From: Volutella citrinella
Lineage: Eukaryota > Ascomycota > Sordariomycetes > Hypocreales > Nectriaceae
Assembly: GCA_034401135.1 (NCBI GenBank)
Contig: JAWZSP010000007.1
Location: 3,782,001 to 3,846,000, forward strand
Direction of reading: 5' to 3'
DNA: 64,000 nucleotides
Shown here: positions 21,549 to 32,241 of the stretch, in pieces
Layout of the letters: each line of letters starts with the position of its first letter
Numbering within the stretch: position 1 is the stretch's first letter
The notes under the pieces: model-generated
The model's database searches: none
What the model was told of the DNA's origin: nothing
What the model saw: the letters and a program-made list of their open reading frames with translations, nothing else
Made by a program: the position numbers and the translations under genes

Positions 21549-24447
21549 GGCTTCGCGCTTTCGCAATAGGGGGAGGAACTAGGTTCGCGAGCTCATCCGG
21601 AGGGATGCCATCGGGTTACCGCCCCGAGGCGCTTTGGGCATGTGTCGAAGCCAACGTCGGGAGACTCGCATGAGGAAAATAGACATCGTGTCAGTGAATC
21701 ACAGCCCCATGAGAAGACGAGAGGCCTTCAGTGCCACAACAAGAGGAGAGGAGGACCATCTCTCAAGAAGCACATGCTTGTGTCGAAGGTACAACACAAC
21801 CACTGAGTCATGTTTGGTGTGGTTGTCGGTTGTGGGTTGTCTCCAATGCCCAAGCGTCGGAACCACGCGGCTCCAAGGAACCCCGATTTCACATCCCCAG
21901 GTAGAGAAACATGGGATTGCATTAGCCTGATTTGCTAGATGCTGTGACGCCTGCCACTCACGGCCTAGTCCCCAGTGATTCACATCAGCGCCGTTTCACT
22001 CTCCCCGCCTCCCCGCCAGCCATGAGACACTACAAAACTGCGGAGGACTGTGCATGGTCTTTTGCTAGTCATCAATGGCTGTTCGGCTATGCGTGTTTTG
22101 TAGTGCAAGGACTAAATACTGATAGTTGTGCTCACTCTTTGCGTCCTTCACATGACGCGTCGTTGGAGCTGGAGCCGGATGAACAACCGTGACGAAGAAC
22201 GTGTGCCCGGGGATGGGAGAGAAGACGCTAGTCACTTTGTTATTCTCAACATGCATTGAAATCTGGGATATCACAGAGGCAGCTTGCCCATCGTAAGATT
22301 GTGTTTGGGGTTTGGGGAAACAAGCTTGCCTGAACGTGAGCGGGAGGCTACTGGGCTGGCCTTACAGCGCTGGATCCGAACGACCCTCAGCGATTGGTTT
22401 TCAAGGCCGGTATACGCTTACCCGCCTAAGAAATCAAACGGGCGTCGGTGTATCGGGGACCCGGCAGGGTCTCACGCGGGCGTCAATGAAGCCTTGGCGG
22501 GCTGGCCGGGGTGACGGAGTAATCCCCCGACCAGCTGCCCTCCACCCGCCCAGCCCCTGTGTAACACCGAGTGAACCAGCCAGATTGGCGAGGGCCAAAT
22601 CTGAATCCTCTTTCAAGCACACCGTCTTTTGCATTCTCACCTTCGGTATGGTTACTCTCCGTCTGAGGGTGATGAGGCGCCAAAGGGAATCAAACAGGTC
22701 AGCCCGCCGAGACGCGATGAGATGGGCCTTGCGTTGCAACCAATTACTGCAAGCCAACCAATCGAAGCCAAGAAACCATGCGGAGTACCATGCATTGAGC
22801 CCATACAGGTGGAAAGCCACCGCGAGGGCAATGTGTTGATCTTAGACGATAGGGGATACGACGGGGAAGCAGAGATCAACGGTATCACTCTGCATCGTCT
22901 ATAATTCCTAATGACTCCAAGATCAGGATAACCTTCGACGAGGAGAACAGGTGCAGAGTTGAGGCGAGCCTACAAAACTTTATTCCAGCGTCATGGCTTA
23001 TTACTGGACCCCGCGGCTGTCGATGCAGATCTCGCCACACTGACGCTGGGGGCGATGTGTCTTTCTCCACGGAGCAGGGGAAGCACCACTGATGGAGGAC
23101 AAGATCGGCGGGTGCCTGGGCACGTGTTGGAGCGTTATCTGTGTTGACTCTGGCAGGTCTGGCAGGTCTGCGGGGTGGATGGCGGGCTGCTGTGAAGTGG
23201 ATGTAAGGAGAGCGACAGTTTCCTGCAGGGACGGAGTACGGAGTGACGGTCCGGCCACGCGATGTCTTGGTGTGCAGGCGCGGCCAATGTTTCAGAAGCG
23301 GGCGCTCTTGGCACTCTTGGCACCCAAGAAATGCACCACGTCAGGGCAGCTGCTGTGCAACTGGAGCTGTGAAGTTGGAACGCGGCAAGAGCCGTTGGTG
23401 GCAAGGTTCCTGGGGAACCCACTCACTAGATCCTGGCCAATGAAACAAGGGGATAATCTCTCAGGGTGCCGCCCACCAACCACAGGAGAGAGCAAGCAGG
23501 CCTAACTGTGCGTCACATCCGTGCAGGATCGGTAATTTCAGTGCTAGTGATGTAACTTACACCCTCTGATGAATTCAAAATTGTTTGTCGCCCCGCAGAT
23601 ACGGAGCACTCTTTGCTCATCAACTCAATTCTGCCGAGCCGTGGTCCTTGACAGGGCGATCTATTCGCCACATCCCACTCGTTCCTGCCGTGGGGCGACG
23701 TTCGCGCACCTCCACGATACCGCCACTCCCGTCCATGAGTTGCGGTACCTTGACCGGTTCGGGGCGCCAGTCCCAATATCGCCTCCACGCATGGGATGCC
23801 TCTCAAGCCTCTCTCTACGGCACATCTGCCTTGGTCCTTCGTCATCAAAGCCCGGCAAACCTTGCCGGCGTTGTCCGCCCACATTGACAACCTGTTGGCA
23901 GGGTTAGTGGGGCCGCCTCTACAGCAAATGCACTCGCGAGTTGCAAAGCCGCATCGGCCATTTCGAATTTGCCATTTTACTTTTCCAATTTGCCATGTCT
24001 GTATCCGTACTGCCGACTGCATTTGCCGTGACAATCTCGATCACCCTGCAGCCAACCAATCAGCCAACCAGCAAAGCGAAGCAGGCGGCTGCGAGTTGAT
24101 ACCTGACGCACACCCCCTCCCTGCTCTGAGGCCTGAGCGCCACGCGTGAGAACTGCCGCTGTCCCCCAAGCCGCCCTGTGCCAACTGCCGTGGGGTTGTT
24201 CCTTCATAATTACGACCCCGCCTCCACTTCCAATGAGATGGTTATCTGTCCATGATTCTCATCAAACCCAACATCTGTCACCACCGGATTTGCCGGCCCG
24301 AGACCTCTGCCCTCTAGCCTTGGATCGCACCCTCGCCCATCCTAGTGCCGAACTTGCTCTATCCCATAACTGTTTCTCACTCTCCTACCTCCCAAGCTAT
24401 TAGGCGTCTCTCCTCGACCCTTTCTACAACGCCGCCTCTTGCAAAGA
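21549..24447. other. 2.9-kb region without supported genes
   Basis: This gap lies between the starts of the unknown minus-strand gene and the bZIP leader. ORFs of up to about 175 codons overlap on both strands, lack domains and look like chance. The last part, from about 24350, is pyrimidine-rich and probably belongs to the bZIP promoter and leader. Confidence 0.5.
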
Positions 24448-24471
24448 ATGACTGCACCGACCACTATATGA
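24448..24471 (+). promoter_or_regulatory. Short uORF in bZIP leader
   Basis: ATG at 24448 opens a 7-codon frame (MTAPTTI) that stops at TGA. It lies about 270 nt before the bZIP start. It acts as a uORF only if the transcript starts upstream of it, which the sequence cannot show. Confidence 0.4.
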
Positions 24472-24579
24472 GCCACAAAAACAGTCATATTTGCTCCCGC
24501 CTTCGGACTAACTAAATTGATCAAGGAAACGAGCGCCAAGGCAACTACCTGAAGCCACTATCTTGACTGCTCCAAGAAT

Positions 24580-24741
24580 ATGGGTTGGTTGGCCTCGCAA
24601 TCTGTCCCTCTCCTTACCATCCGCCGACCGCACTCTGGCGCTTCCCCATCACCCTATCCTGTCCACTCCATCCCGCTTCCACCGCAGTCCCTTGCCGCCA
24701 TTTCACCCTTCTTACCACCGCATCTCTGCTGTTCGAGCTAA
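24580..24741 (+). promoter_or_regulatory. 53-codon uORF ending 2 nt before the bZIP start
   Basis: ATG at 24580 opens a frame of 53 codons ending in TAA at 24739-24741. The bZIP ATG follows at 24744 in a different frame (TAACCATGG). The peptide is Pro/Ser-rich. Close spacing of a uORF stop and the main start is compatible with translational control by termination and reinitiation or leaky scanning. An intron or a downstream transcription start could remove it. Confidence 0.5.
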
Positions 24742-24743
24742 CC

Positions 24744-25613
24744 ATGGACCGGCATCCCGCTGGCTCCCTTACAGAATTCCCATACCCTTCTCCGGTGGAC
24801 CGCCATGTCGCTCATGGAGCTGTCCCAACCTACAGCGGCGACTGGGTGGACACACATAACATACCGTTTGCTGTCCCGTGGGAGCCACAGTGGACTGCAT
24901 TTGATTCCACAAGTCCCTTTGTCGACAGCCATAGCAAGTACGAGTCGGCAGCTTCGGACTACATCAACCCCTGGCCCCTGTCGTCAGGCCTCGCCTCCAA
25001 TGCAATCGCTCCCTTGACCGCCGGATCCGTATCCACAACAGACTATACGCCTTTTCCTTCGGACCAGATTATCCACTTCCAGGCTGCTGTCGATTCCGGA
25101 CAAAGATCCAGCAGCTTGCCCCAAACCCCAACTGGCGACGAACAGCCGGCTCCCAAAAAGCGGAAGCGTACCTCCAGAGGCGGATCGACAACCACACGTC
25201 GAGCCTCAATGAAGGACCCTACCGCTCAGAAGGGACATGAAACTGGTCGAAAGCGATCCACATCTCAAGAGGATTCTACACCTCACACCGAGATTTCCAA
25301 ATCTTCCCCTCAGCATGATGATGAGCATATCAAACGAATACAAGCGCGAAATCGTGTAGCTTCAAACAAATTTCGCGTCAAGAGGAAGGAGGATGCTGCC
25401 AGGCTCAAAATAGACGAACAAGAGATGGGGTGTCTCAGCCGACGCCTCTCCAGCTGCGTCGCCGATCTGACTTTGGAGGTGTACAACCTGAAAATGCAGA
25501 TTTTGCAGCATACCGACTGCAAGTGCACCTTAATCCAAGATTACATCGCCCACGAAGCCAAACAATACATCGCCAAGATTGATGACATGGACGATCCAGC
25601 AGGGTGGACATGA
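24744..25613 (+). CDS. bZIP transcription factor (ATF/CREB-like)
   Basis: Single exon, 289 residues; ATG in an excellent context (ACCATGG) and the first ATG in frame. The N-terminal two-thirds are Ser/Thr/Pro-rich and probably disordered, with a basic nuclear-localisation-like patch KKRKRTSRGG. The basic region RIQARNRVASNKFRVKRK (about residues 198-215) has the N-x2-A-x3-F-R signature, followed by a zipper of Leu, Met and Val at heptad-like spacing to about residue 255. The ending HTDCKCTLIQDYIAHEA is like that after the zipper of many fungal ATF/CREB-type proteins. It should bind DNA as a dimer in the nucleus. Targets are unknown. The leader carries uORFs, and the gene stands in 3-4 kb of empty DNA on both sides, typical of heavily regulated regulators. 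Confidence 0.9.
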   Translation: MDRHPAGSLTEFPYPSPVDRHVAHGAVPTYSGDWVDTHNIPFAVPWEPQWTAFDSTSPFVDSHSKYESAASDYINPWPLSSGLASNAIAPLTAGSVSTTDYTPFPSDQIIHFQAAVDSGQRSSSLPQTPTGDEQPAPKKRKRTSRGGSTTTRRASMKDPTAQKGHETGRKRSTSQEDSTPHTEISKSSPQHDDEHIKRIQARNRVASNKFRVKRKEDAARLKIDEQEMGCLSRRLSSCVADLTLEVYNLKMQILQHTDCKCTLIQDYIAHEAKQYIAKIDDMDDPAGWT

Positions 25614-28600
25614 CATTGACTACGGCTGTGTGGCAGTTGTCGCCCTCTCTATTCACGACGATCTAACCCCTGCTTCTACTACTTGTCGATTTCTACGACT
25701 TGGTTGTCTTTGCAAAATCGACCATATAATGGCGACACTTCGCTAAATCTATTGAATATCAGGTAATCATGGAGGTTCGATTCATTTGTTTATTGCTCGT
25801 TAGCTGTGGCTCATATCGAGAGGTTTTGAAGTGGGCCCTCGCCTTCATAACTCATTCGGGAGGCGTTTGCCCAGAATTTCATACAGGATCAAAACGGGCT
25901 CAATCCTGGGATGTTGGGAACTCCTTACGTCCTATTCCAAATAGTCGGAGTGGGTTTTGTCTGGCTGCACTAGACCCTCGGCATCATGCCTACGGCCTAG
26001 AGCCGGTGTATCGGTCTTGACGTACCAGAAACTGGAGAGGTTATGCATACTCTACATAGCCCGGTCTAGAGTTACCCCTTTCCTGAAGGGAGGTTTTGTC
26101 AGGAGGCTGTTGAGGAAAATGACGAAAGAATCAAGTGGTGTTCTCAAACTGGAATTCTTGACGACAACGGTGACCACTCCAAACCCGCCTTTCCATCGAC
26201 TCGCCCTAGGGGCCGGGCCCTACGGCGGAATGCGTGTCGTTGGAACTGGGTCTCGGGCAGCGGGTCCACGATGCGCTTGATTCTGTCATGGTTTCGGCTC
26301 GCAGAGCCACAGCAACGGGTCTTGGTAAGTTGTAACCGTTGGGTCAATAAGCGCTTCCTATGCAGCGGCGGGTTTCCGCATTGGTTGGCCATTAAGCTCC
26401 CAATTGGGCACCGGGGTGACGGGTTGATTGATTCCCTTCCGTACTTCAACGGGTGACGCCGTTACGCCGCTTGTCAACGTATGGCGAGTCGGTGGTTTCT
26501 TATGAAAAAGCGACCACTCGAATAATGCTGTATCCTAAGCATGGCATGCCCTTTGGCACGCATATGGTAGTTGTCCTTGAATAATCAGTGAAAAATAGAG
26601 CATCGGAAGGGCATAAGCATCAGATGTGGATGGAAGATAATCTGACAAGCCCGTACATCATACAGCCTCATATATACACAATGGAAACTACAGTTAATTT
26701 CACAATAGATGTCATACCCAACATCTCAATCACAGAATTGGTCCAGTAAGAGTCAAAATTAACATTTGACAGATGCAGAAACTGGCGGTCTCCTTGCTCG
26801 TGTCTTGGATTCCCGGACATGGCCTTACTACTCCTTCAAGACGAGCCGTCACCGTCCAGCCACGAGCTCGCCTTCAGGGCCAGGTCCAACTTTAGCGGAG
26901 CGCGGAAATAGCGAAGCCGCACCAGTCGCCCGTGCGATGGGTGGCGACGGTGCAAGACGGCCTGCACCATTGAGATTGCGCCGCCCTGCAGTTTGCAGAT
27001 ACAGCGTATGACTTGTTGTTGATGATTGTGCTCCCCAGCCGGCGGCCATTCCGGAACAATGGTCCGATCCCCGAGAATGGGTATCACAAAGAGGTACATG
27101 ACGACCGCTTTCGTAGCATGTGAAGCAAATTGTCATGTTTGCCCATGAGGCAAGCACGGACTGGTATGCGGGCAGCGGCCCATGGGCGAATGAATGAATA
27201 CGACATCGCATGGACAAGAACTACAACGTCCCACTTGAATGACACCAAACCAAACCACCCTGTTAGCGAAATTGGTTGGCAATGGCTCTTCAGATTGCAA
27301 ATAGCTCGTTCCCCAAAAATTACGCCCCAAGCCCTAGCGTGCCAGCGTAGTTGAGGGTGGAAGGATCACAGCCTCCACCAGCACGCTTATCCAGATGTGT
27401 GACTAGGTACCGGGTCGGACGACCCCAAGACTCACCAGCTAGGTGCAGATCACTTCTGGTGGCGGCTGTCAGTCAGTGGCACAGCGGCACCAACTTTGAC
27501 GCGGGATGCTCGGTTAGGCCACTACGCATAGCGGGCTTTCATGTCACCCACGCGAACGGATGATATCCAAGACTAATCGAAGTGCAGTACGCCACCGACA
27601 GTGAGTCAAGCCGAAATGACAATGACATTTGAATGCCCGGTCTTGGTTGGCCGTGGCTCTGCGTGTTAGATGCATGGAGACATGGTTCCTCCCGGTGAGA
27701 GGCTGAGCCTCCCGCTCCTCCCAGTGCAGAATGCAGCCCTATGACTTCCCAGAAAGGATTGTGGCGGCCGGGAAACACGCATCGTTCCTGGATTCTTCGA
27801 GGAACGCCGTTGATCTCGAAAGAAACCTGGATGGAAGGGAAGTGTGAGGTGCTCGTTCTTTCTACGGCACCAAATCAGAGCTGTCCGCTATTGACACCAA
27901 GGCGTGGGATAAAATCAACGGGTAAATGACAATCATTATTTCACAGCGAATTAATTAATTCGGGGAAATTGAATCACAATTGGCATTAGTCGAGTGAGCA
28001 CACTCTGGAGACAAACAGACCATGGGACACGGCAAGGCGGACCGTGCCAAGGTTCTGCCTCAGGCCGATCAGGCGCCAGCCTTTTTTTTAGTGCTGACGT
28101 CCAATATCGTTCGCACAGCATGCCCGCTTCAGCTCCGACCACCCACCCATCCCCATCACAACCCCCCTGCACTCTCCAGGAGGAATGGATTGCTTGTGCA
28201 GTGCCATCGGCCGATGGCCCGGACTCGCCCAAATGAAAAAAAAACAAGCCCTGGCTGCCCTGCTCGCTTCCGTTGACAGCCATACCCCTGTTGAAACGGA
28301 CCCAGTCCAACAGTTTCCACTCCCAATCTTCGTCGCTCATCGTCAGGCAGCCCTCGCACGAATGATGACCCGAGATCAGGCAGAGAGCCACGCTTCGACA
28401 GAGAATTGCTCCAACACTATTGGTGACACCAGGGACTGCTGCGAGGTTGAGGGACTCGACCCGGGCTTGCCGGCCCACCGCCATCTTGTCACCCAGGTCA
28501 TTGAATGACGGGACCCGGCCAAATCAGTCCGTCGAGGCATGGTGATATGCCGCCAGTCCAGCCAGCAGCCTCGTATGGCCCGTATTGTTGACCTCCAGCC

Positions 28601-29878
28601 CAACAAGGCCGCGGAACCGGACTCGGGAGTCGGGCGATTCTCTTGACCAGTCCTGAGCGAGCCGAGCCAAGCGCAACTCGGCACCTCCGGCCGGTGCTCA
28701 GCGCAGCGCCAGACGGAATTGGCAAGCCAGCTGGCTGTCGATCCCAAACACACCAGCAGCCCTGCCCAGTGAATAAGGACTAAGGTTGGGGCCGGGCTAG
28801 CCCCGCAAGGCAGATCTCATTAAACTACCAGGGAAGGATTTCAGGCTTTCAGCCGCACAACGCCAAGCAAATCTGCCTGCCAAGGGTCCCCCCCACAGGC
28901 GGGTGGTGACATGTTGCACAGTGGTGCGGTGCGTGCTGTGCGCGCACTGGAAACAAGACCCATCAGACACTTCTCCCCAAGAGTTGATGGTGAGGCACAG
29001 CCACAGGCACTACTGCACCCGGCCAGAGCTCGCCGCCCGAACATAGTGCGTGGTGCCAATACCTCTGTTATGGTCCCGCAGCTCGGGTGGGTGAGTTGTG
29101 AATAATGACTTGTTTGTTGTGGCTGACAGCAGCACACATCGAGACTCATGCTAGAGGCGCCGGCATCGTCCTTGTTGGCCTCGGCCACGACGGCCCGACC
29201 GAGACCTCCTCCTCTGGGACCAAAAAGGCTGGATCCCAGTATGGAAACACTAATTAAGTTGATGCTTCAATGGACCCCGGCTTTCAGCTCTGGACCATGT
29301 TGCCCCATGCAATTCGCTGCAAGATGGGGGAGCATCGCTTTTGAGTTAGCATTCACCAAGCTAATTACCACTCACGGGTCGTGTACCCCACCCTGAACGG
29401 GACCGACCTGCCTCTCCGCTTCCACTGTATGGCTCAGGTGCGCATCGTGCCTGGGTTGAAACGACGTGGCGTGCAGATGGCTTCCGAGCTAACCTCATCT
29501 CATGACCCTTCCAAGCCATGAGTGCTTTTCGGCTCTCCAAGACCGGTTTAGCGACCATGACTCCTAGCCGTTCTCGCATGGAACAATGATTATCGACTGT
29601 TGTGCGCCAGAGGTCATGCATGTTCACGGGCCCATCCTTGCGAGAGCCGGCCGCCAGAGCATTCCCTAGCTGCCGAAATTTGCCAGAAGGGGTGAGGCTA
29701 ATCGGGCGAGAGGCGATATATCAACCAGGAGCTCCGCCCACTAATGCGAGCTTTTGTTTTCCTCCCCCGGCTCACACAGTTCATCACCTGAAGTCATCCC
29801 CGAGTTGCTCCCCAAGACACCTCGACTGTCTCCCCCTTCAAGATTTCGGCCTCAATCGACTGAACAAGGACCGTCAAC
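25614..29878. other. 4.3-kb region without supported genes
   Basis: Between the bZIP factor and the Cys-rich wall protein I find only short overlapping ORFs with no domain. Small A- or T-runs occur near 28080-28090 and 28237-28247. No terminal inverted repeats, tRNA or RIP-like AT block was recognised. The last 100-150 bases are the leader of the wall-protein gene. Confidence 0.5.
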
Positions 29879-31147
29879 ATGTGGTCTCGCGTGGCAATCC
29901 CGATGGCGCTCAGCTCGATCCTCGGATCCGTGGCTGCCCAAGAGTCCCTTCAACCCCTCAACCTCAAGCTCGGAAGCATCGAGGTGCCCAAGGATTCTCA
30001 GTTCAGCGTCTTCACCAACTTCGCCACAGGCTCGTGCGGCATCGCCGAGAAGGTCTGTGACAGTGGCTGTATCCCGACCATCGGCCAGTGCTGCAACCTA
30101 GGCAACGGCGGCTGGTGCAAGACTGGCACCGTCTGTGACCAGGGCGGCTGCTGCGCCATCGGCAAGACCTGCACTGCTGGAACTGGAGCATGCGAGAATG
30201 GACAGAAGAAGTGCGGCGTCGGCTGCATGCCCAACGATGGCGTGTGCTGCGACAGCGGATACTACTGCAAGGCTGGCCAGACGTGCGGCGCCACCGGATG
30301 CCAGGGCTCTGGCTCTGGAAGCTCCAGTGGCAGTGGCAGCGGCAGCGGCACCTGTGATGTCGGCAAGGTCAAGTGCGGCTCTGGCTGCATGCCCACCGGA
30401 AAGGTCTGCTGCGTGACCGGTTACTGCGACGAGGGCGAGACATGCACCACTGACGGCAAATGCCGAAAGGCCGGTTCTTCTGGAAGCGACAGTGGCAGTG
30501 ACAGCGGCAGCGGCACCTGTGATGTCGGCAAGACCAAGTGCGGCAGCGGCTGCATGCCCACCGGAAAGGTCTGCTGCGGAACTGGATACTGTGACGAGGG
30601 CGAGACATGCACCACCGATGGCAAATGCCGAAAGGCCGGCTCTTCCAGCAGCGACAGTGGCAGTGGCAGCGGTACTTGCGCTACCACCCAGGAGAAGTGC
30701 GGCAGCGGATGCATGCCCAAGGGCAAGGTCTGCTGCGAGACTGGTTACTGTGACGCGGGACAGACTTGCACCACGGATGGAAAGTGCCGAAACGCTGGAA
30801 GCAGCAGTGGCAGCGACTCTGGCAACAGCAAGGATGACACGTCGCGCACCAGCCTGCCCATGCCTGGTGTCGACAGCGGCGACGACAAGTCGTCCGGCAG
30901 CTCGTCTGGCAGCAGCTCATCGTCCAAGTCGTCCTCAAACGCTGCCTTCACCGAGCCCTCGACTCCCTCCCAGACTAGCAAGTCTGCTGCGCCTGCCGCC
31001 ACGACTGCCAGCGGCTCCGGCTCCGGCTCTGGCGCTGGCTCCGGCTCCGGCTCCTCCAACTCGCCCAACGACGCCTCAGTGCCCCGCGCCGCCGGCTTCT
31101 TCTCCCTGGCCACCGGTCTCGTGGCCGTCATTGCCCTTGTTCTCTAA
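29879..31147 (+). CDS. GPI-anchored Cys-rich repeat wall protein
   Basis: Single exon, 422 residues. A signal peptide (MWSRVAIPMALSSILGSVAA) precedes a Cys-dense N-terminal region (CGIAEKVCDSGCIP..QCC..WC..CDQGGCC), then repeated modules of the form KCGSGCMPTGKVCC-TGYCDEGETCTTDGKC separated by Ser/Gly linkers. Three modules are near-identical and one or two upstream are diverged. A long Ser/Thr/Gly-rich stalk leads to a C-terminal hydrophobic tail (FFSLATGLVAVIALVL) after small residues, the expected GPI-attachment signal. The protein should be secreted, heavily disulfide-bonded and attached to the plasma membrane or wall. The Cys-pair pattern recalls granulin-like or toxin-like knots, but I would not assign a function. 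Role in adhesion or surface shielding is inference. Confidence 0.85.
   Translation: MWSRVAIPMALSSILGSVAAQESLQPLNLKLGSIEVPKDSQFSVFTNFATGSCGIAEKVCDSGCIPTIGQCCNLGNGGWCKTGTVCDQGGCCAIGKTCTAGTGACENGQKKCGVGCMPNDGVCCDSGYYCKAGQTCGATGCQGSGSGSSSGSGSGSGTCDVGKVKCGSGCMPTGKVCCVTGYCDEGETCTTDGKCRKAGSSGSDSGSDSGSGTCDVGKTKCGSGCMPTGKVCCGTGYCDEGETCTTDGKCRKAGSSSSDSGSGSGTCATTQEKCGSGCMPKGKVCCETGYCDAGQTCTTDGKCRNAGSSSGSDSGNSKDDTSRTSLPMPGVDSGDDKSSGSSSGSSSSSKSSSNAAFTEPSTPSQTSKSAAPAATTASGSGSGSGAGSGSGSSNSPNDASVPRAAGFFSLATGLVAVIALVL
30350..30796 (+). repeat. Tandem repeats of about 160 bp coding Cys-rich modules
   Basis: Units start at about 30350, 30515 and 30673. Each encodes one Cys module plus a Ser/Gly linker. The first two are nearly identical over most of their length and the third is diverged at the start. 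A weaker copy begins near 30189. Unequal exchange could change copy number between isolates. Confidence 0.8.
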
Positions 31148-32241
31148 GTTCTGGATGGGACGACACTCACGATTTTGACGTAATTTTTCGGCATTGAGAA
31201 GGAACACGAAAGGATATCACATCACGTATACATGATGATTTTGCAGTGCGGCATTGCGGCCTGGGGTCAACGGGACGAAAGTGGAAGACGACCAGCCATA
31301 CCTCTCCCAAGTTGACATGTTAATAATGTAATTTTTTGGTTAAAAAAGTTTTGGAGAAATTGACGGCAGTCATCATCTTGTGTGAATGTGTGTGAATGTG
31401 TGTGGCGTGCAGTCTTGCGTTTCACTTGCAGATTCTCGTGCAGCGTGGCTCGCCAGCCTGGTGGTATCAACGCCGATCTTGTGTCGCGACAGGGGTCAAT
31501 TGGCATTCGCGACCTTCTAGACTGTTGCACAGCAGCGGGTGGTTGCCTGATGCGCGTAGTGACTGGACGGGACACAAGAATTCGGCGTGGCCAGTTGCGG
31601 CTGTTGCGTGTCAATGCGCCCAGCCGACCGTTGTCCTGATGACCGTTGGACGTGGCTTCAACAGCTAAACAAGGGCGTTGAGTCTATGGCTGGTGAATAG
31701 TGAACTCAATCTGTGGGAAGCCTCGCCTTAGACAACTTGGATAAGGCGGACGGAGCGTAGGTGAACAAGGTGAGTCGAGGTGGGCCAGGACGTCCAAGAG
31801 ACTCACACTGACGCTGACAGAGCGGTAGCCGACATGCACTGCCGATGGGAGGCTCGCTCCGAGCCAAGGGCCGGCTATGTCTCCACTTTTCTCCACGATG
31901 GCAGCTCTCCCCCATATCCTCGGCCCTCAATTGACTGTGGGGTTTTGGCGCTGGGATGGATATAAGAGGCAACGGAGTGAAGCGATGGAACAAACAGGCA
32001 CGAACTGGTTGATCCCACAAACAAACCACTACGGAGGGCACTCTCACTCTTGATCCGTCTTCACGCTCGCACGCCTCCACCCAAGGCATTTATTTCTCAC
32101 GCCCGCTTCCATTGGCCGCGCTAGCAATTCCCCGTCCGCCTATCCCCTTTTCGCTTGCAGCTGTCACTTTTCTTCAACCCGCAGGAGCGACCAACAGCTC
32201 CTCAACAGCCTCGCGGCTCTCTCTGCCCCCCCAACTACGCC
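31148..32241. other. Intergenic region with promoter of acyl-CoA-ligase-like gene
   Basis: This 1.1-kb gap contains an AT-rich 3' flank, a short GTGTGAAT repeat at about 31380-31402, and a TATA-like ATATAAG at about 31960. The last 280 bases are the probable leader of the next gene. No gene was recognised. Confidence 0.5.
31960..31966 (+). promoter_or_regulatory. TATA-like element upstream of acyl-CoA-ligase-like gene
   Basis: GGATATAAGAGG lies about 280 bp upstream of the ATG. It matches a TATA-box core and is in a plausible place if the leader is about 240 nt. Confidence 0.35.

Noticed and set aside
27951..28484. ORF of 177 codons on the minus strand
   Set aside because: No recognisable family, low-complexity runs inside, and no ATG-proximal features; looks like chance in GC-rich DNA.
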